From an uncultured Granulosicoccaceae bacterium (lineage in GTDB: Bacteria > Pseudomonadota > Gammaproteobacteria > Granulosicoccales > Granulosicoccaceae), in NCBI GenBank assembly GCA_937922675.1, contig CALAJN010000011.1, positions 156,151 to 220,150 of the forward strand: a stretch of 64,000 nt of DNA. Direction: 5' to 3'. Shown one piece after another: positions 16,911 to 25,144 of this stretch. Under the pieces are notes generated by a model. The model made no database searches. It saw only the letters and a program-made list of their open reading frames with translations, and was not told where the DNA came from. A program made the translations under genes and the position numbers. Within the stretch, counting starts at the first letter, position 1. Each line of letters begins with the position of its first letter.

Positions 16911-19456
16911 GACACCTCGCGCAACAGTCGCGCGGGTGAGGCTGACAGAGAACGTGCCACCCACAGTGCTCCAGCACCCAGGCAGATCGCGGCAATACCC
17001 ACGGCGACAGCGGGCCCTGTGAGCAGTGCCGGCATTCCGAGCGGCAACTCCAGCCAGTACACCGCAACAACAGCGCCCAAGGCGCCGCCGACCACGGCGG
17101 CGAACACGGCGAGCACCACGCCCAGCAAGCTGTACTCGATGCCGAGTGCGCGCATCAATACGCCGTGGCGCGTACCGATGGCATGCAGAATAGACGCCTC
17201 TTGCAATTGGCGTCGTCTGTTGGCTGCAACGACGCTTGCGAGTACCAGCAAGCTCGCAGCAAGGCTTGTGGCTGCGACCAATCCGACGGCAAGTGCTGCG
17301 GCGCCCAGAACTCGACGCGCGGTCTCGAGGCCGCGGGCAGTGCGGATGGTCACTACGGTGGGGAAGCTGTCGGCGATGGTATTGGCAGCGGCGATGTCGG
17401 CGCCATCTGCTGTGGTTTCACCGATCGCGTCTGTGAGCCAGGCCACGCCTACATGACGAGTGATGAAGGGATCCAGTGCGCCCGGGCTGAACAGCGCCTC
17501 GAACCAGAAGCGCGTTTCGAAGTTTCCTTGCGCATAGATCACGGCAAGTTCTGCGGTGACTTGCTCGCCGAGAATAGAAAATACAAGAGTGTCGCCTACA
17601 TCCACGCCGATTTGGCCGGCTTCCCTGTCTTCCATGGCCACCAACGGTGGGCCGTTGTAGTCTTCTGCCCACCAGCTACCGCTGGTCGCACGTACATTGT
17701 CGATAGCGGCAACGCGATAGCCAAGTTTGTGCTCGTCGTTAGCCTCCAGTGCCTCGGCTGCATCTCCCCGGTTTGCCAGCGGTTCTCCGTTGACCGAAAT
17801 CATGCGACCGAGTACCAGCGGCACCGTCTCCACCCTCGCGATGGCCTTGGTGTCGCTGACGATCTGTTGAAATTCAGCGATTTCGTAGTCCTGAATATCG
17901 TAGAAGGCGAGCGCCGGTGCACGCTTGGGCACGGTGCTGTCAAGTAGCGATAGCATGGAGACGATGACAACGGCCGCCGCGACCAGCAATGTTGAGGCAA
18001 TGCCCAATGACAAAAGCAGTGGTCGTAGAGCAGAGCCCGGTTGATCAAGGCCTGCAATGGCGCGGCGTGCGGCAAAGTGCCCATCGAGTGAACCTGCGCT
18101 GACAGTGGCGCGAGCGGCCCGTCGTATCACAGCGATGATGCCGCTCAGGACGAAGTAGAGCGCGATCATCGCGAGCACGAAACCGATGCCGATGATTCGA
18201 TCCGGCACAAGGGCGATCAACGCAACGGCGGCGGCGACAGCGAGTGCCATGGATGCAGCGCGTGCCGTGCCGGTTAGCGGTGCACGGGCATCGCTGTCGG
18301 TGTCACCACGCAGCAGACGAGCAGGGGGTGTAGCCAGACATCGTCCGAGTGCGGGCGCTGCGAACGCCAATGCCGCAAGCGTTCCAAAGGCTGCTGAGAC
18401 AAGCGTTGGGCCCACAAGATCCGAGAATGAGCTCGACATCGGCAGCGATTCTCCGAGGCGACGCGAGATGCGCCATGCGATGAGTGTTCCAAGCAGTGCT
18501 GCCAGTGTGCTGGTGGCGAGGGCTACCAGGGTCACCTGACCGGTAACCACACGCGCTACCCAATTGCCGCGAGCACCGATAGCCGACAAGGTGGCAAGAT
18601 CACCACGCTTGGCGTCCAGCCAGGCGGCTACCCCATTGGCAACGCCGAGCCCACCCACAAGCAATGTGGCAACGGCGATCAACAACAGGACTGATGCGAC
18701 TTCGTTGAGTCTCTCGGTAACGCGGTCGTTGCGCTCTTCGACAGTGTTGACCTCGGCAGATGCATCGGGAAACTGCTCGCGCCACGCATCACGAAATTGC
18801 GCTGTGGTGAGTGGCTCATCGCGGGTATCAGCCTCGAGACGCACGCGATATTCGTAGTCGACCAGGCTTGTCGGTGTGATGAGTCCGGTGGCGTCGAGGG
18901 TTTGCTGTGAGACCAGTACCGGAGGCCCGCGCACATCTGCCGACAGCGCCCTGTCAGGCTGCTCCTCGATGATGGCGCGCACGGTGGCGTCCGTCCCGCC
19001 AATGCTGATCAGATCCCCGACAACGAGTCCAAGGTCAGCCGCGAGAGCCGGGTCGATAGCGATACCCTTGTCTGCGGTTGCTTGGGCCAGCGTCATATCG
19101 GGGGAGAAGCGCACGCGCCCATACAGCGGGTAGGCATCATCAACGCTCTGTAGCTCCACGACGGTGAATCGTCCGTCCTGTGTGCCGGCCATGGTGCGAA
19201 TTTCCAACAGCCTGGACACGGTGCCATGTCTGTTGATCCAGTCCAGTTCTGCCCGTTTCAAGGGTGCGCGCACATCCAGTTCGACATCCCCTCCAAACAG
19301 TCTGCGTTCTTCGTGGGCAATTCCATCTCGTACCAGCGCCAGCAGACTCGTACAAGCCGCAATCAACAAAACACCGAGAAACAGGCTGGCCGCGAGCAAT
19401 TGCAGGGGTCTTGCGCCGAGGCTGCCGATCAGGTCACGCCACAGGAAACGCATCAT
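16907..19456 (-). CDS. FtsX/MacB-like ABC transporter permease (YbbP type)
   Basis: An 849-residue inner-membrane permease of the large duplicated FtsX type (YbbP-like). An N-terminal helix (about 20-45) is followed by a long periplasmic domain, then three helices (about 255-400), a further pair near 395-440, a second periplasmic domain, and a C-terminal group of three helices (about 720-840). Such proteins with a LolD-like ATPase move lipids or lipoproteins, or signal mechanically, and do not usually import solutes. Two adjacent ATGs (19456, 19453) overlap the ATPase stop. E. coli ybbAP is linked to tesA; no thioesterase is seen here. Confidence 0.87.
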   Translation of the reverse strand: MMRFLWRDLIGSLGARPLQLLAASLFLGVLLIAACTSLLALVRDGIAHEERRLFGGDVELDVRAPLKRAELDWINRHGTVSRLLEIRTMAGTQDGRFTVVELQSVDDAYPLYGRVRFSPDMTLAQATADKGIAIDPALAADLGLVVGDLISIGGTDATVRAIIEEQPDRALSADVRGPPVLVSQQTLDATGLITPTSLVDYEYRVRLEADTRDEPLTTAQFRDAWREQFPDASAEVNTVEERNDRVTERLNEVASVLLLIAVATLLVGGLGVANGVAAWLDAKRGDLATLSAIGARGNWVARVVTGQVTLVALATSTLAALLGTLIAWRISRRLGESLPMSSSFSDLVGPTLVSAAFGTLAALAFAAPALGRCLATPPARLLRGDTDSDARAPLTGTARAASMALAVAAAVALIALVPDRIIGIGFVLAMIALYFVLSGIIAVIRRAARATVSAGSLDGHFAARRAIAGLDQPGSALRPLLLSLGIASTLLVAAAVVIVSMLSLLDSTVPKRAPALAFYDIQDYEIAEFQQIVSDTKAIARVETVPLVLGRMISVNGEPLANRGDAAEALEANDEHKLGYRVAAIDNVRATSGSWWAEDYNGPPLVAMEDREAGQIGVDVGDTLVFSILGEQVTAELAVIYAQGNFETRFWFEALFSPGALDPFITRHVGVAWLTDAIGETTADGADIAAANTIADSFPTVVTIRTARGLETARRVLGAAALAVGLVAATSLAASLLVLASVVAANRRRQLQEASILHAIGTRHGVLMRALGIEYSLLGVVLAVFAAVVGGALGAVVAVYWLELPLGMPALLTGPAVAVGIAAICLGAGALWVARSLSASPARLLREVS

Positions 19457-20109
19457 GTAAGCCTGCCTCCTCCAAGCGTGACGCGTCGCTGGCAGCGTGC
19501 GGCGAGAGCCGGATCGTGCGTCACCAACACCAGCGTGGCGTCGGTTTCGTCGTTCAATTCAAACAGCAGGTCGGCTACCGCGCCTCCCGTCTCGCCATCG
19601 AGATTGCCGGTAGGCTCATCGGCAACAATCAGGGTGGGTGAATGCACCAGAGCCCTGGCAATTGCCACACGTTGCATCTCGCCTCCGGACAGCGCGTTTG
19701 GGTAATGATCGAGTCGATGAGCAAGGCCAACTCGATCCAGCATGGCAGTCGCGCGCGTGCAGCTGTCCGGGCTGGCGCCAATGTCCAGCGGTAGTGCGAC
19801 GTTCTCGCGCGCAGTGAGGCTCGGTATCAGGTGAAAGCTCTGAAACACGATGCCGATGTGCTCGCGCCTGAGGTCCGCGCGGGCATCTGCATCAAGCGCA
19901 TCAAGGGTGGTGTCATTGATGCTCACGTGTCCCGTGTCGGGAGCCTCCAGGCCGGTCAACACCAATAGCAGCGACGTCTTTCCAGAACCTGAGGGTCCCA
20001 CGATGGCCACGCTCTCTCCCGAGTTGACCGACAAGGAGGCGCCATTGAGCACAGGTACGGAGCGCCCCGCAGCACGGTAGGCGAGGTGAACATCGTCGAG
20101 AACAATCAT
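19453..20109 (-). CDS. LolD/YbbA-like ABC transporter ATPase
   Basis: A 218-residue nucleotide-binding subunit. Walker A GPSGSGKT is at 38-45, the Q-loop glutamine near 90, signature LSGGEMQR begins at 140, and Walker B LIVADEP is at 160-166, with a switch histidine in VTHDPALAARC. The signature and size match the LolD/MacB/YbbA group that works with FtsX-type permeases. It is the first gene of a three-gene unit with the permease (overlapping) and the YcaQ-type glycosylase (overlapping). A promoter should lie in the 220-bp gap upstream, which it shares with the divergent permease gene. Confidence 0.9.
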   Translation of the reverse strand: MIVLDDVHLAYRAAGRSVPVLNGASLSVNSGESVAIVGPSGSGKTSLLLVLTGLEAPDTGHVSINDTTLDALDADARADLRREHIGIVFQSFHLIPSLTARENVALPLDIGASPDSCTRATAMLDRVGLAHRLDHYPNALSGGEMQRVAIARALVHSPTLIVADEPTGNLDGETGGAVADLLFELNDETDATLVLVTHDPALAARCQRRVTLGGGRLT

Positions 20110-20329
20110 GGATACAAAGAGTACGCCAGCCGCCTTCAGAGTGTGTGACAGTAAGCCGTTGGATTCGTTGTGTCACAACTTTCTGCTGCGCGAGGTGGCC
20201 TGCAAATCCGGTAGCTGGAATCTTCTTGCAACGAGACTCATTGTATTTTGCCTTACTATTGGTGTTGCCCTGAATGAGACACGATAGACGCAGCTCTTCT
20301 GAGTTTTCGGCCTCGCTCATCACAGCCGT

Positions 20330-21454
20330 ATGTCGGCATCTAAAGTAGGTTGCATGGAGACGAAGCCTGTGGACGAAGCAGATGTTTCTGCATCAAGTGA
20401 CGCTGTAGCTGTTCTGATATCGATCAGGCGCTTGTTGCTTGGCATCCTGTTACTGGTGTCTGCTGCGGCCTTGTACATTGGCAAGTCGATCTCGATGCCA
20501 CTTGTGCTGGGCTTGCTGATGACGTTTACCTTGTCCCCCTTGACCCGCTGGTTGAAGCGCTTGGGACTGCCCTATGTCATCTCCGGGCCGCTCGTTGTCT
20601 TCCTGGTCGCCGGCAGTATCGGAATGGGTGGTTACTTGCTTAGCGGTACCTTGTCCAAAACGGTAGACAGTGTTCCGCAAATTGTGTCCAACCTCAAGGC
20701 CAGGCTCGTCACCGTCAGGGAGTCGGTAGATGCCCTGTCCGAGGTATCTTCAGTGGCCGAGTCTCCGGCAGACGAAACAGCAGCGTCAGAGTTTGTGGTC
20801 GCGCAACCGGGCATTCTGACCGGCGCGGCATCATCTGCCGCGAGTGGTCTTACGTCATTCGCTGTCGCCGTGTTGATGGCGCTGATTCTCTTGAGTAGCG
20901 GCACGTTCGTGGACGAAAAGCTGGTGTCTGCCGCACCGTTGCTTGAAGACAAGAAACGCACGCTACGAATACTGCGTGACGTTGAACGTAAAGTGTCCAG
21001 TTACCTGCTGACGATCACCCTGATCAATATCAGTCTTGGCCTGGTGGTTGGCGGCTTGCTCAGCATGTATGGAACCAAGAATGCGATCCTTTGGGGAGCC
21101 ATCGCAGCCGTTCTCAATTTTCTTCCCTACATTGGGGCACTGATCGGGGCGAGCTTTCTTGCGGTCGTGTCGCTCGGTGACAGTGTGAGCATCGCTGCTG
21201 CATTGGTTCCCCCTCTGATCTACTACGGCTGCAGTGCGATCGAAGGTAATCTGATCACGCCGCTGATAGTCGGTAGAAACCTCAGCCTGAATGTGATCGC
21301 TGTATTTGTTTCCATCGCTGTATGGAGCTGGCTATGGGGATTTGCAGGTGCCTTGATGGCAGTGCCGATTCTTGTTGTTGTCAAGGTGGTGTGCGACCAC
21401 GTCGAGAGCTGGCACACCTTGGGGCATTTCCTGTCTGCGCGTACACCGCCTTGA
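20330..21454 (+). CDS. AI-2E/PerM-family transporter
   Basis: A protein of up to 374 residues with about seven to eight transmembrane helices, of the AI-2E (PerM/YdiK/TqsA) family. The family pattern is visible: an N-terminal helix pair, a soluble insert (about 110-170), and a C-terminal block containing LPYIGALIGA and the conserved NLITPLIVGRNLSLN segment. Members export autoinducer-2 or act as Na+/H+ antiporters, so the substrate is unknown. ATG at 20330 gives the longest frame; an ATG at 20354 with an AGG just upstream is an equal candidate. It is convergent with the YqjDE-like operon. Confidence 0.85.
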   Translation: MSASKVGCMETKPVDEADVSASSDAVAVLISIRRLLLGILLLVSAAALYIGKSISMPLVLGLLMTFTLSPLTRWLKRLGLPYVISGPLVVFLVAGSIGMGGYLLSGTLSKTVDSVPQIVSNLKARLVTVRESVDALSEVSSVAESPADETAASEFVVAQPGILTGAASSAASGLTSFAVAVLMALILLSSGTFVDEKLVSAAPLLEDKKRTLRILRDVERKVSSYLLTITLINISLGLVVGGLLSMYGTKNAILWGAIAAVLNFLPYIGALIGASFLAVVSLGDSVSIAAALVPPLIYYGCSAIEGNLITPLIVGRNLSLNVIAVFVSIAVWSWLWGFAGALMAVPILVVVKVVCDHVESWHTLGHFLSARTPP

Positions 21455-21476
21455 GCCGACGCTACTTGATGTTGAC

Positions 21477-21905
21477 TCAATCATCGTCAGAGCGTTTTGA
21501 CACCACTCCGGCCCATGTGACTGACCCTGCCAGTGCACCCAAGGCCACACACGCAGCCGCTACGATCAATGGATGCCGTTTCAACGCATCACGCTTGTGC
21601 GAGGCCTTTGTTTCCTCTTGCTCATCGGGGGATGAACTGCTTTTCATACCGTGAAAACGATCGACAGCCCACAGCGCGGCCGCAGCACCAAGCAACGCCA
21701 CAGGCAAGGAACGTGCTCGCCGCTGCGGGCCTGACAACAGTTCACTGCCAATGAGGCTTGCTAGTTCAGGCAAGTCGTTTGTGATTGCGGTCTTGTTGCC
21801 GTAGCTCAAGCCGCTTTCAATGGCGCGATGTCGTAATTCGATTTCACGCTCCAGCGTATCGATGGACCTGGCCGATCCCGCTGAGCCAGCAACTCGATTT
21901 TTCAC
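21477..21905 (-). CDS. Small membrane protein, third gene of YqjD/E-like operon
   Basis: A 142-residue protein starting at GTG 21905, whose start overlaps the upstream stop by four bases (GTGA). It has an N-terminal charged segment with a possible helix (TLEREIELRHRAIESGL), a hydrophobic stretch (about 78-92) and a second near the C-terminus (about 115-136). Its position after YqjD- and YqjE-like genes parallels E. coli yqjK, but sequence similarity to YqjK is not clear to me. Membrane-associated; function unknown. Confidence 0.65.
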   Translation of the reverse strand: MKNRVAGSAGSARSIDTLEREIELRHRAIESGLSYGNKTAITNDLPELASLIGSELLSGPQRRARSLPVALLGAAAALWAVDRFHGMKSSSSPDEQEETKASHKRDALKRHPLIVAAACVALGALAGSVTWAGVVSKRSDDD

Positions 21906-22342
21906 CGCACTGACTCCAACAACAGGCGAGCTGTTTGCCGGAACGCTTGCAGGCTGCGTGTCGGTACGATCGAGTGTTTGGAAGATGTGATCTTGCTGAT
22001 CAATAGAAGTAGCGCACCGGCAACACTGCCCAGTCCGCCAATCACCAGAAAGCCTGACCACGCCGGCAACGACAAGTAGTCCGCGACAGCCAGAGCCATG
22101 CCGACCATGAGCAAGGGTACGCTACTGCAAGTGAGTAGCGCCGCTGTCAAGACAAGGACAATACTCGAGCGCAGACCGCGAACACCGACTTGCATCTCCT
22201 GGCGCGCAAGTAACCACTCGTAATGCAGCAGCTCTCCCATATTGCTTGCCAGCCGCAGAGCTGCTCGCAGGCTTGTGCGCGAGCTTCTGGTTGTAGGCCC
22301 GTCCGGGTGCTTGTTCTCGGTATTGGCTTGATCCGGGTTCAT
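21902..22342 (-). CDS. YqjE-like phage-holin-fold membrane protein
   Basis: A 146-residue protein resembling the Phage_holin_3_6/YqjE family despite having no phage context. A helical amphipathic stretch (LRLASNMGELLHYEWLLA) precedes two transmembrane hairpin helices (about 58-85 and 92-116). It overlaps the upstream gene as TGATG and the downstream one as GTGA, so all three are translationally coupled. In enterobacteria the equivalent operon is induced in stationary phase; that regulation is inferred, not seen here. Confidence 0.7.
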   Translation of the reverse strand: MNPDQANTENKHPDGPTTRSSRTSLRAALRLASNMGELLHYEWLLARQEMQVGVRGLRSSIVLVLTAALLTCSSVPLLMVGMALAVADYLSLPAWSGFLVIGGLGSVAGALLLLISKITSSKHSIVPTRSLQAFRQTARLLLESVR

Positions 22343-22713
22343 CAGGCGTCAGTCTCGCTGGCTTGTTTGTCAGGTCGATCAGCTGGCCGTGCTGGTGGGT
22401 CTTCGCTCAACAGTCGTGATGCAGCGAAGCCCACAGCGACGGCTGCCAGCGCGAACAATGCAGGCTTTTCTGTTGCGAGTTTGCGTCCGGCATGCAAAAA
22501 ATCTTCGACGCTCATGGATTCCACTTGCTCTGCCATATCGGCAAGTTGACTCGAAATCGTACCCGCGTATTCGCGAACACCGACCTCAGCGGCATGCAGC
22601 CCTTCACTCAATGATGCTGCGCCGCGCGCGGCAACCTCGTCACGTGCCTGCCGGATGGTATCGATGGCTTCCGTAGCCACATCTGTGGCATCACGGTCAT
22701 CAGAACGAGTCAC
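22342..22713 (-). CDS. YqjD/DUF883-like inner-membrane protein
   Basis: A 123-residue protein with a long soluble helix (residues 10-75, heptad-like, Ala/Glu/Gln-rich) followed by EKPALFALAAVAVGFAASRLL, the C-terminal membrane anchor pattern of the DUF883 (YqjD/ElaB) family. E. coli YqjD anchors ribosomes at the membrane in stationary phase. Here the tail continues for about 20 polar residues beyond the anchor, longer than usual. It is the first gene of the coupled operon. Confidence 0.7.
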   Translation of the reverse strand: MTRSDDRDATDVATEAIDTIRQARDEVAARGAASLSEGLHAAEVGVREYAGTISSQLADMAEQVESMSVEDFLHAGRKLATEKPALFALAAVAVGFAASRLLSEDPPARPADRPDKQASETDA

Positions 22714-22729
22714 TCGGGATATCCTCCAA

Positions 22730-22758
22730 TGAGAATTGACGTCGGATTCTCAGCCGAC
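22730..22758 (-). promoter_or_regulatory. Overlapping inverted repeats upstream of YqjD-like gene
   Basis: TGAGAAT (22730-22736) and ATTCTCA (22746-22752) form a perfect seven-base inverted repeat with nine bases between. A second overlapping dyad GTCGG (22741-22745)/CCGAC (22754-22758) shares bases with it. It lies 17 bp upstream of the start codon, so it is either an operator or alternative mRNA leader hairpins. No protein can be assigned. Confidence 0.3.
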
Positions 22759-22868
22759 AATAGCGGTACTGTACATGCTGGCACTCCGCTGACTGTATGG
22801 CCGTGTACTGGCAAACTGCAGACCAGGCCTCACCGCAGTGACCCGAGCTTCCTGCAAGGAGAGTTGTC

Positions 22869-23537
22869 ATGCAACAAGACTACTGGTTGAAAGCCTGGGA
22901 CGAAAATCGCACCGGTTTTCATCAGGACCAGGCGAACAAACGGCTGAAGCGTTTTTGGCCAAAGCTCGGCCTGGCGGCTGGAGCAGAAGTGTTTGTACCG
23001 CTTGCCGGCAAGACGCTCGATATGCTGTGGTTGCATGAGCAGGGCTATCGTGTTTTCGGGGTGGAGCTGTCGAGAAAGGCGGTTGAAGCCTTTTTTGCTG
23101 AAAACAAGCTGGCCCACACGACTCACAAGACGGACCGCGGTACCGAGTTTCGTGGCTCAGCTGCAGCCGCTGGGCTGCGCGTACTGGCGGGCGATTTCTT
23201 TGACCTGGCTCCCGTTGACCTTGAGGGCATCACTGGTGTGTACGATCGCGCTTCGCTGATTGCCATGGATGAGTCGATGCGCGCTGAATACACCAGGCAA
23301 CTGGCAAAACTGGTTCCGCGCAGTGCACGAGGGCTTCTTTTGACCATTGACTATGACCCATCGCGAATGCAGGGACCGCCCTTTGCGGTACCCGATGCGA
23401 CCACGCGTTTGCTGCTGGAGGAGGGCTTCGAGATCGAGGAGCTTGAGAGGTATGCAGGGCCCGAGCGCCTTGGCAACTTGAAAGGCCGTGGACTGGATAC
23501 ACTTGTAGAATATGTCTACCGGCTTACCCGGCGGTAG
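22869..23537 (+). CDS. tpm: Thiopurine S-methyltransferase
   Basis: A 222-residue SAM-dependent methyltransferase of the TPMT family. The N-terminal YWLKAWDENRTGFHQ is a family hallmark; the SAM-binding region contains VFVPLAGKTLDMLWL and GVELSRKAVEAFF, followed by FDLAPVDLEGITGVYDRASLIAM. Bacterial members methylate thiopurines and can methylate selenium and tellurium oxyanions to volatile products, of interest beside a TelA gene. The ATG is preceded by an AAGGAGAG Shine-Dalgarno. Monocistronic, with a hairpin downstream. Confidence 0.93.
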   Translation: MQQDYWLKAWDENRTGFHQDQANKRLKRFWPKLGLAAGAEVFVPLAGKTLDMLWLHEQGYRVFGVELSRKAVEAFFAENKLAHTTHKTDRGTEFRGSAAAAGLRVLAGDFFDLAPVDLEGITGVYDRASLIAMDESMRAEYTRQLAKLVPRSARGLLLTIDYDPSRMQGPPFAVPDATTRLLLEEGFEIEELERYAGPERLGNLKGRGLDTLVEYVYRLTRR

Positions 23538-23543
23538 AGGGCC

Positions 23544-23576
23544 TGCGGTCAGCCACTCGTCTGCCGTCTGACCGCA
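23544..23576 (+). terminator. Hairpin after tpm
   Basis: TGCGGTCAG (23544-23552) pairs perfectly with CTGACCGCA (23568-23576) around a 15-base loop, seven bases after the tpm stop. Only a weak T-rich sequence follows. A likely transcript end. Confidence 0.5.
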
Positions 23577-23642
23577 TTCCGGTCATGTTCTGGTCGCGCG
23601 TGTCAGCCCCCCCACCCGCGTCAGTCACTGTATGGTGCATTT

Positions 23643-23837
23643 ATGAGTACAGAATCCACATCGCCAGTGCGGCACAAGCCAGCGCCGGCATCCGCAGTAC
23701 GTCAGCACGAGACCGGTCAGCAGACTCCGGCCCAGACGCGCGATCGCATTATTCCCAAGCCACTGCAACGTGTACTGGGGTTTTTCGTGCTGCTGTTCTC
23801 GGTAGGCTTTGTGTCGTGCCACGCGCTCCTGAACTGA
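23643..23837 (+). CDS. Small single-pass membrane protein
   Basis: A 64-residue protein: a polar Pro/Thr/Gln-rich N-terminal half, a basic IIPKPLQR segment, then one hydrophobic helix (about 43-60) ending in SCHALLN. It starts the run of envelope-stress genes, 19 bp before the XpaC-like gene and in the same direction. No family recognised. The clean helix and operon spacing favour a real gene; small size keeps confidence moderate. Confidence 0.5.
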   Translation: MSTESTSPVRHKPAPASAVRQHETGQQTPAQTRDRIIPKPLQRVLGFFVLLFSVGFVSCHALLN

Positions 23838-23856
23838 GTCGACAGGAGACAGAGTC

Positions 23857-24708
23857 ATGAGTACAAGCGTTCGTCCCTACGACCCTGATGCCAAGCAACC
23901 GATCGTCTGGCGCGGCTGGTTGTTGTATCTGTTGCCCTTGCCACTGCTGCCAGCGACGTTTCTGGCGCTTGCGAGCGGCAACGTGGGCGCAGCCTTGGCG
24001 CGAGCTGCCGGCTTTGTGTTGATCATGGGAGCCGCGAGCTTCATCAGAAAAGGCATCAAGATCGACAACGAGGCCGTGCGTCGCAACTTGCGTCGTCGTG
24101 CCAGCACCGTTCGTTATCGCTTTGTTGGGGCCATCATGGCCTCAGTCGGGACTTTTCTGGTCGCCTGGATTGGCATTGTTGGTAGTCACGGTCTGATCTC
24201 GTCAATCCTGTTTGCGCTCGCCGTGCTTGGCGGCTGCTATTTGTATTACGACTTTGATGACCCTGCGCGCCTGCCTGGCGTCGCTGGTGTGGGTATCACC
24301 AACGAAGAGTTGATTGAGCTACTCGACGAGGCCGAAGGACGAATACAACGGATAGAAGCGGATGCACGGCGCATCAATAACACTGAATTTCGTGACCGTC
24401 TGCGCCGTATCGCCGTTGAGGCACGCGAGATCCTGCGCACCATTGAGCAAGATCCAGTTGACGCTCGCCGAGCGCGCAAGTTTCTAAAGGTGTACCTGGA
24501 TGGTGCACAGCAAGTGACAGAGGGTTATGCGCGCGCTCACCGCGGAGAAAAGGACCCTGCACTGGAAGACAACTTTCGTCGTGTGCTCGGCACTATCGAG
24601 ACAGTTATCGGTGAGCAGCAGAAAAAGCTTGCCGAGAATAATTCCACTGATCTTGACGTGAAGATCGAGGTGCTACAGATGCAGTTGGAACAGGAGGGCG
24701 TGGTATGA
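23857..24708 (+). CDS. XpaC-like membrane protein
   Basis: A 283-residue protein similar to the XpaC family (named for 5-bromo-4-chloroindolyl phosphate hydrolysis in Bacillus). Four hydrophobic helices (about 20-36, 42-60, 86-105, 112-128) are followed by a cytoplasmic helical domain. It contains ITNEELIELLDEAEGRIQRI and a long amphipathic helix region to the C-terminus, probably a coiled coil. XpaC is frequently found next to TelA, as it is here 436 bp downstream. The biochemical role is not established. An AGGAGACAG Shine-Dalgarno precedes the ATG. Confidence 0.8.
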   Translation: MSTSVRPYDPDAKQPIVWRGWLLYLLPLPLLPATFLALASGNVGAALARAAGFVLIMGAASFIRKGIKIDNEAVRRNLRRRASTVRYRFVGAIMASVGTFLVAWIGIVGSHGLISSILFALAVLGGCYLYYDFDDPARLPGVAGVGITNEELIELLDEAEGRIQRIEADARRINNTEFRDRLRRIAVEAREILRTIEQDPVDARRARKFLKVYLDGAQQVTEGYARAHRGEKDPALEDNFRRVLGTIETVIGEQQKKLAENNSTDLDVKIEVLQMQLEQEGVV

Positions 24709-24736
24709 CCGGGAACAGGGGAGATTCTCAGCGATC

Positions 24737-25015
24737 ATGAGATTGATTGGTCCCTGGCTGTTCGTCCTTGTGGGTCTGGCTATCGGTCTTGCGACGACTC
24801 GTGCTTTTGGCAGCAACCCCTTGCGATTCCTGCCTAATGCGGTGATGGGTGTTGTGGGCTCGTTCTTCGGCCTGTTCGTGCGTGATGTATTCGATGTGAC
24901 CTGGGGTGGCAAGCTGGGTGGTGCATTCGTTGCGGCTGTTGTTGGTGCACTGGTGCTGACCGTGATCGGAAACCTCGCCTATAACGCTCTGTTGCTCAAG
25001 CGGGACCCTGATTGA
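24737..25015 (+). CDS. GlsB/YeaQ/YmgE-like small membrane protein
   Basis: A 92-residue hydrophobic protein with three glycine-rich helices (about 5-24, 33-50, 59-85). The pattern PNAVMGVVGSFFGLFV and GGKLGGAFVAAVVGALVL resembles the transglycosylase-associated (GlsB/YeaQ/YmgE) family, small stress-induced inner-membrane proteins without demonstrated enzyme activity. It sits between the XpaC-like gene (28-bp gap) and telA (129-bp gap). Confidence 0.7.
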   Translation: MRLIGPWLFVLVGLAIGLATTRAFGSNPLRFLPNAVMGVVGSFFGLFVRDVFDVTWGGKLGGAFVAAVVGALVLTVIGNLAYNALLLKRDPD

Positions 25016-25144
25016 CCCTGGTGGCTGGGCGGTACCTTTTTTTGTGACGTTTTGTTGACAAGGCCGATTCTGGCCGAGTTGACCGGGACGTGAGAGCCGC
25101 ATTGCAGTATGGTTGGAGGTTGATTTCGCGAAGGAGAACGAGCC

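Noticed and set aside
15822..17456. 544-codon open frame antisense to the YcaQ-like gene and the end of the permease gene
   Set aside because: Composition is irregular, no motif is recognisable, and the opposite strand has two well-supported genes; a shadow of high-GC codon bias.
21902..22342. Prophage signal from the holin-like protein
   Set aside because: It is a YqjE-type housekeeping membrane protein inside a YqjD/E-like operon; no other phage gene is near.
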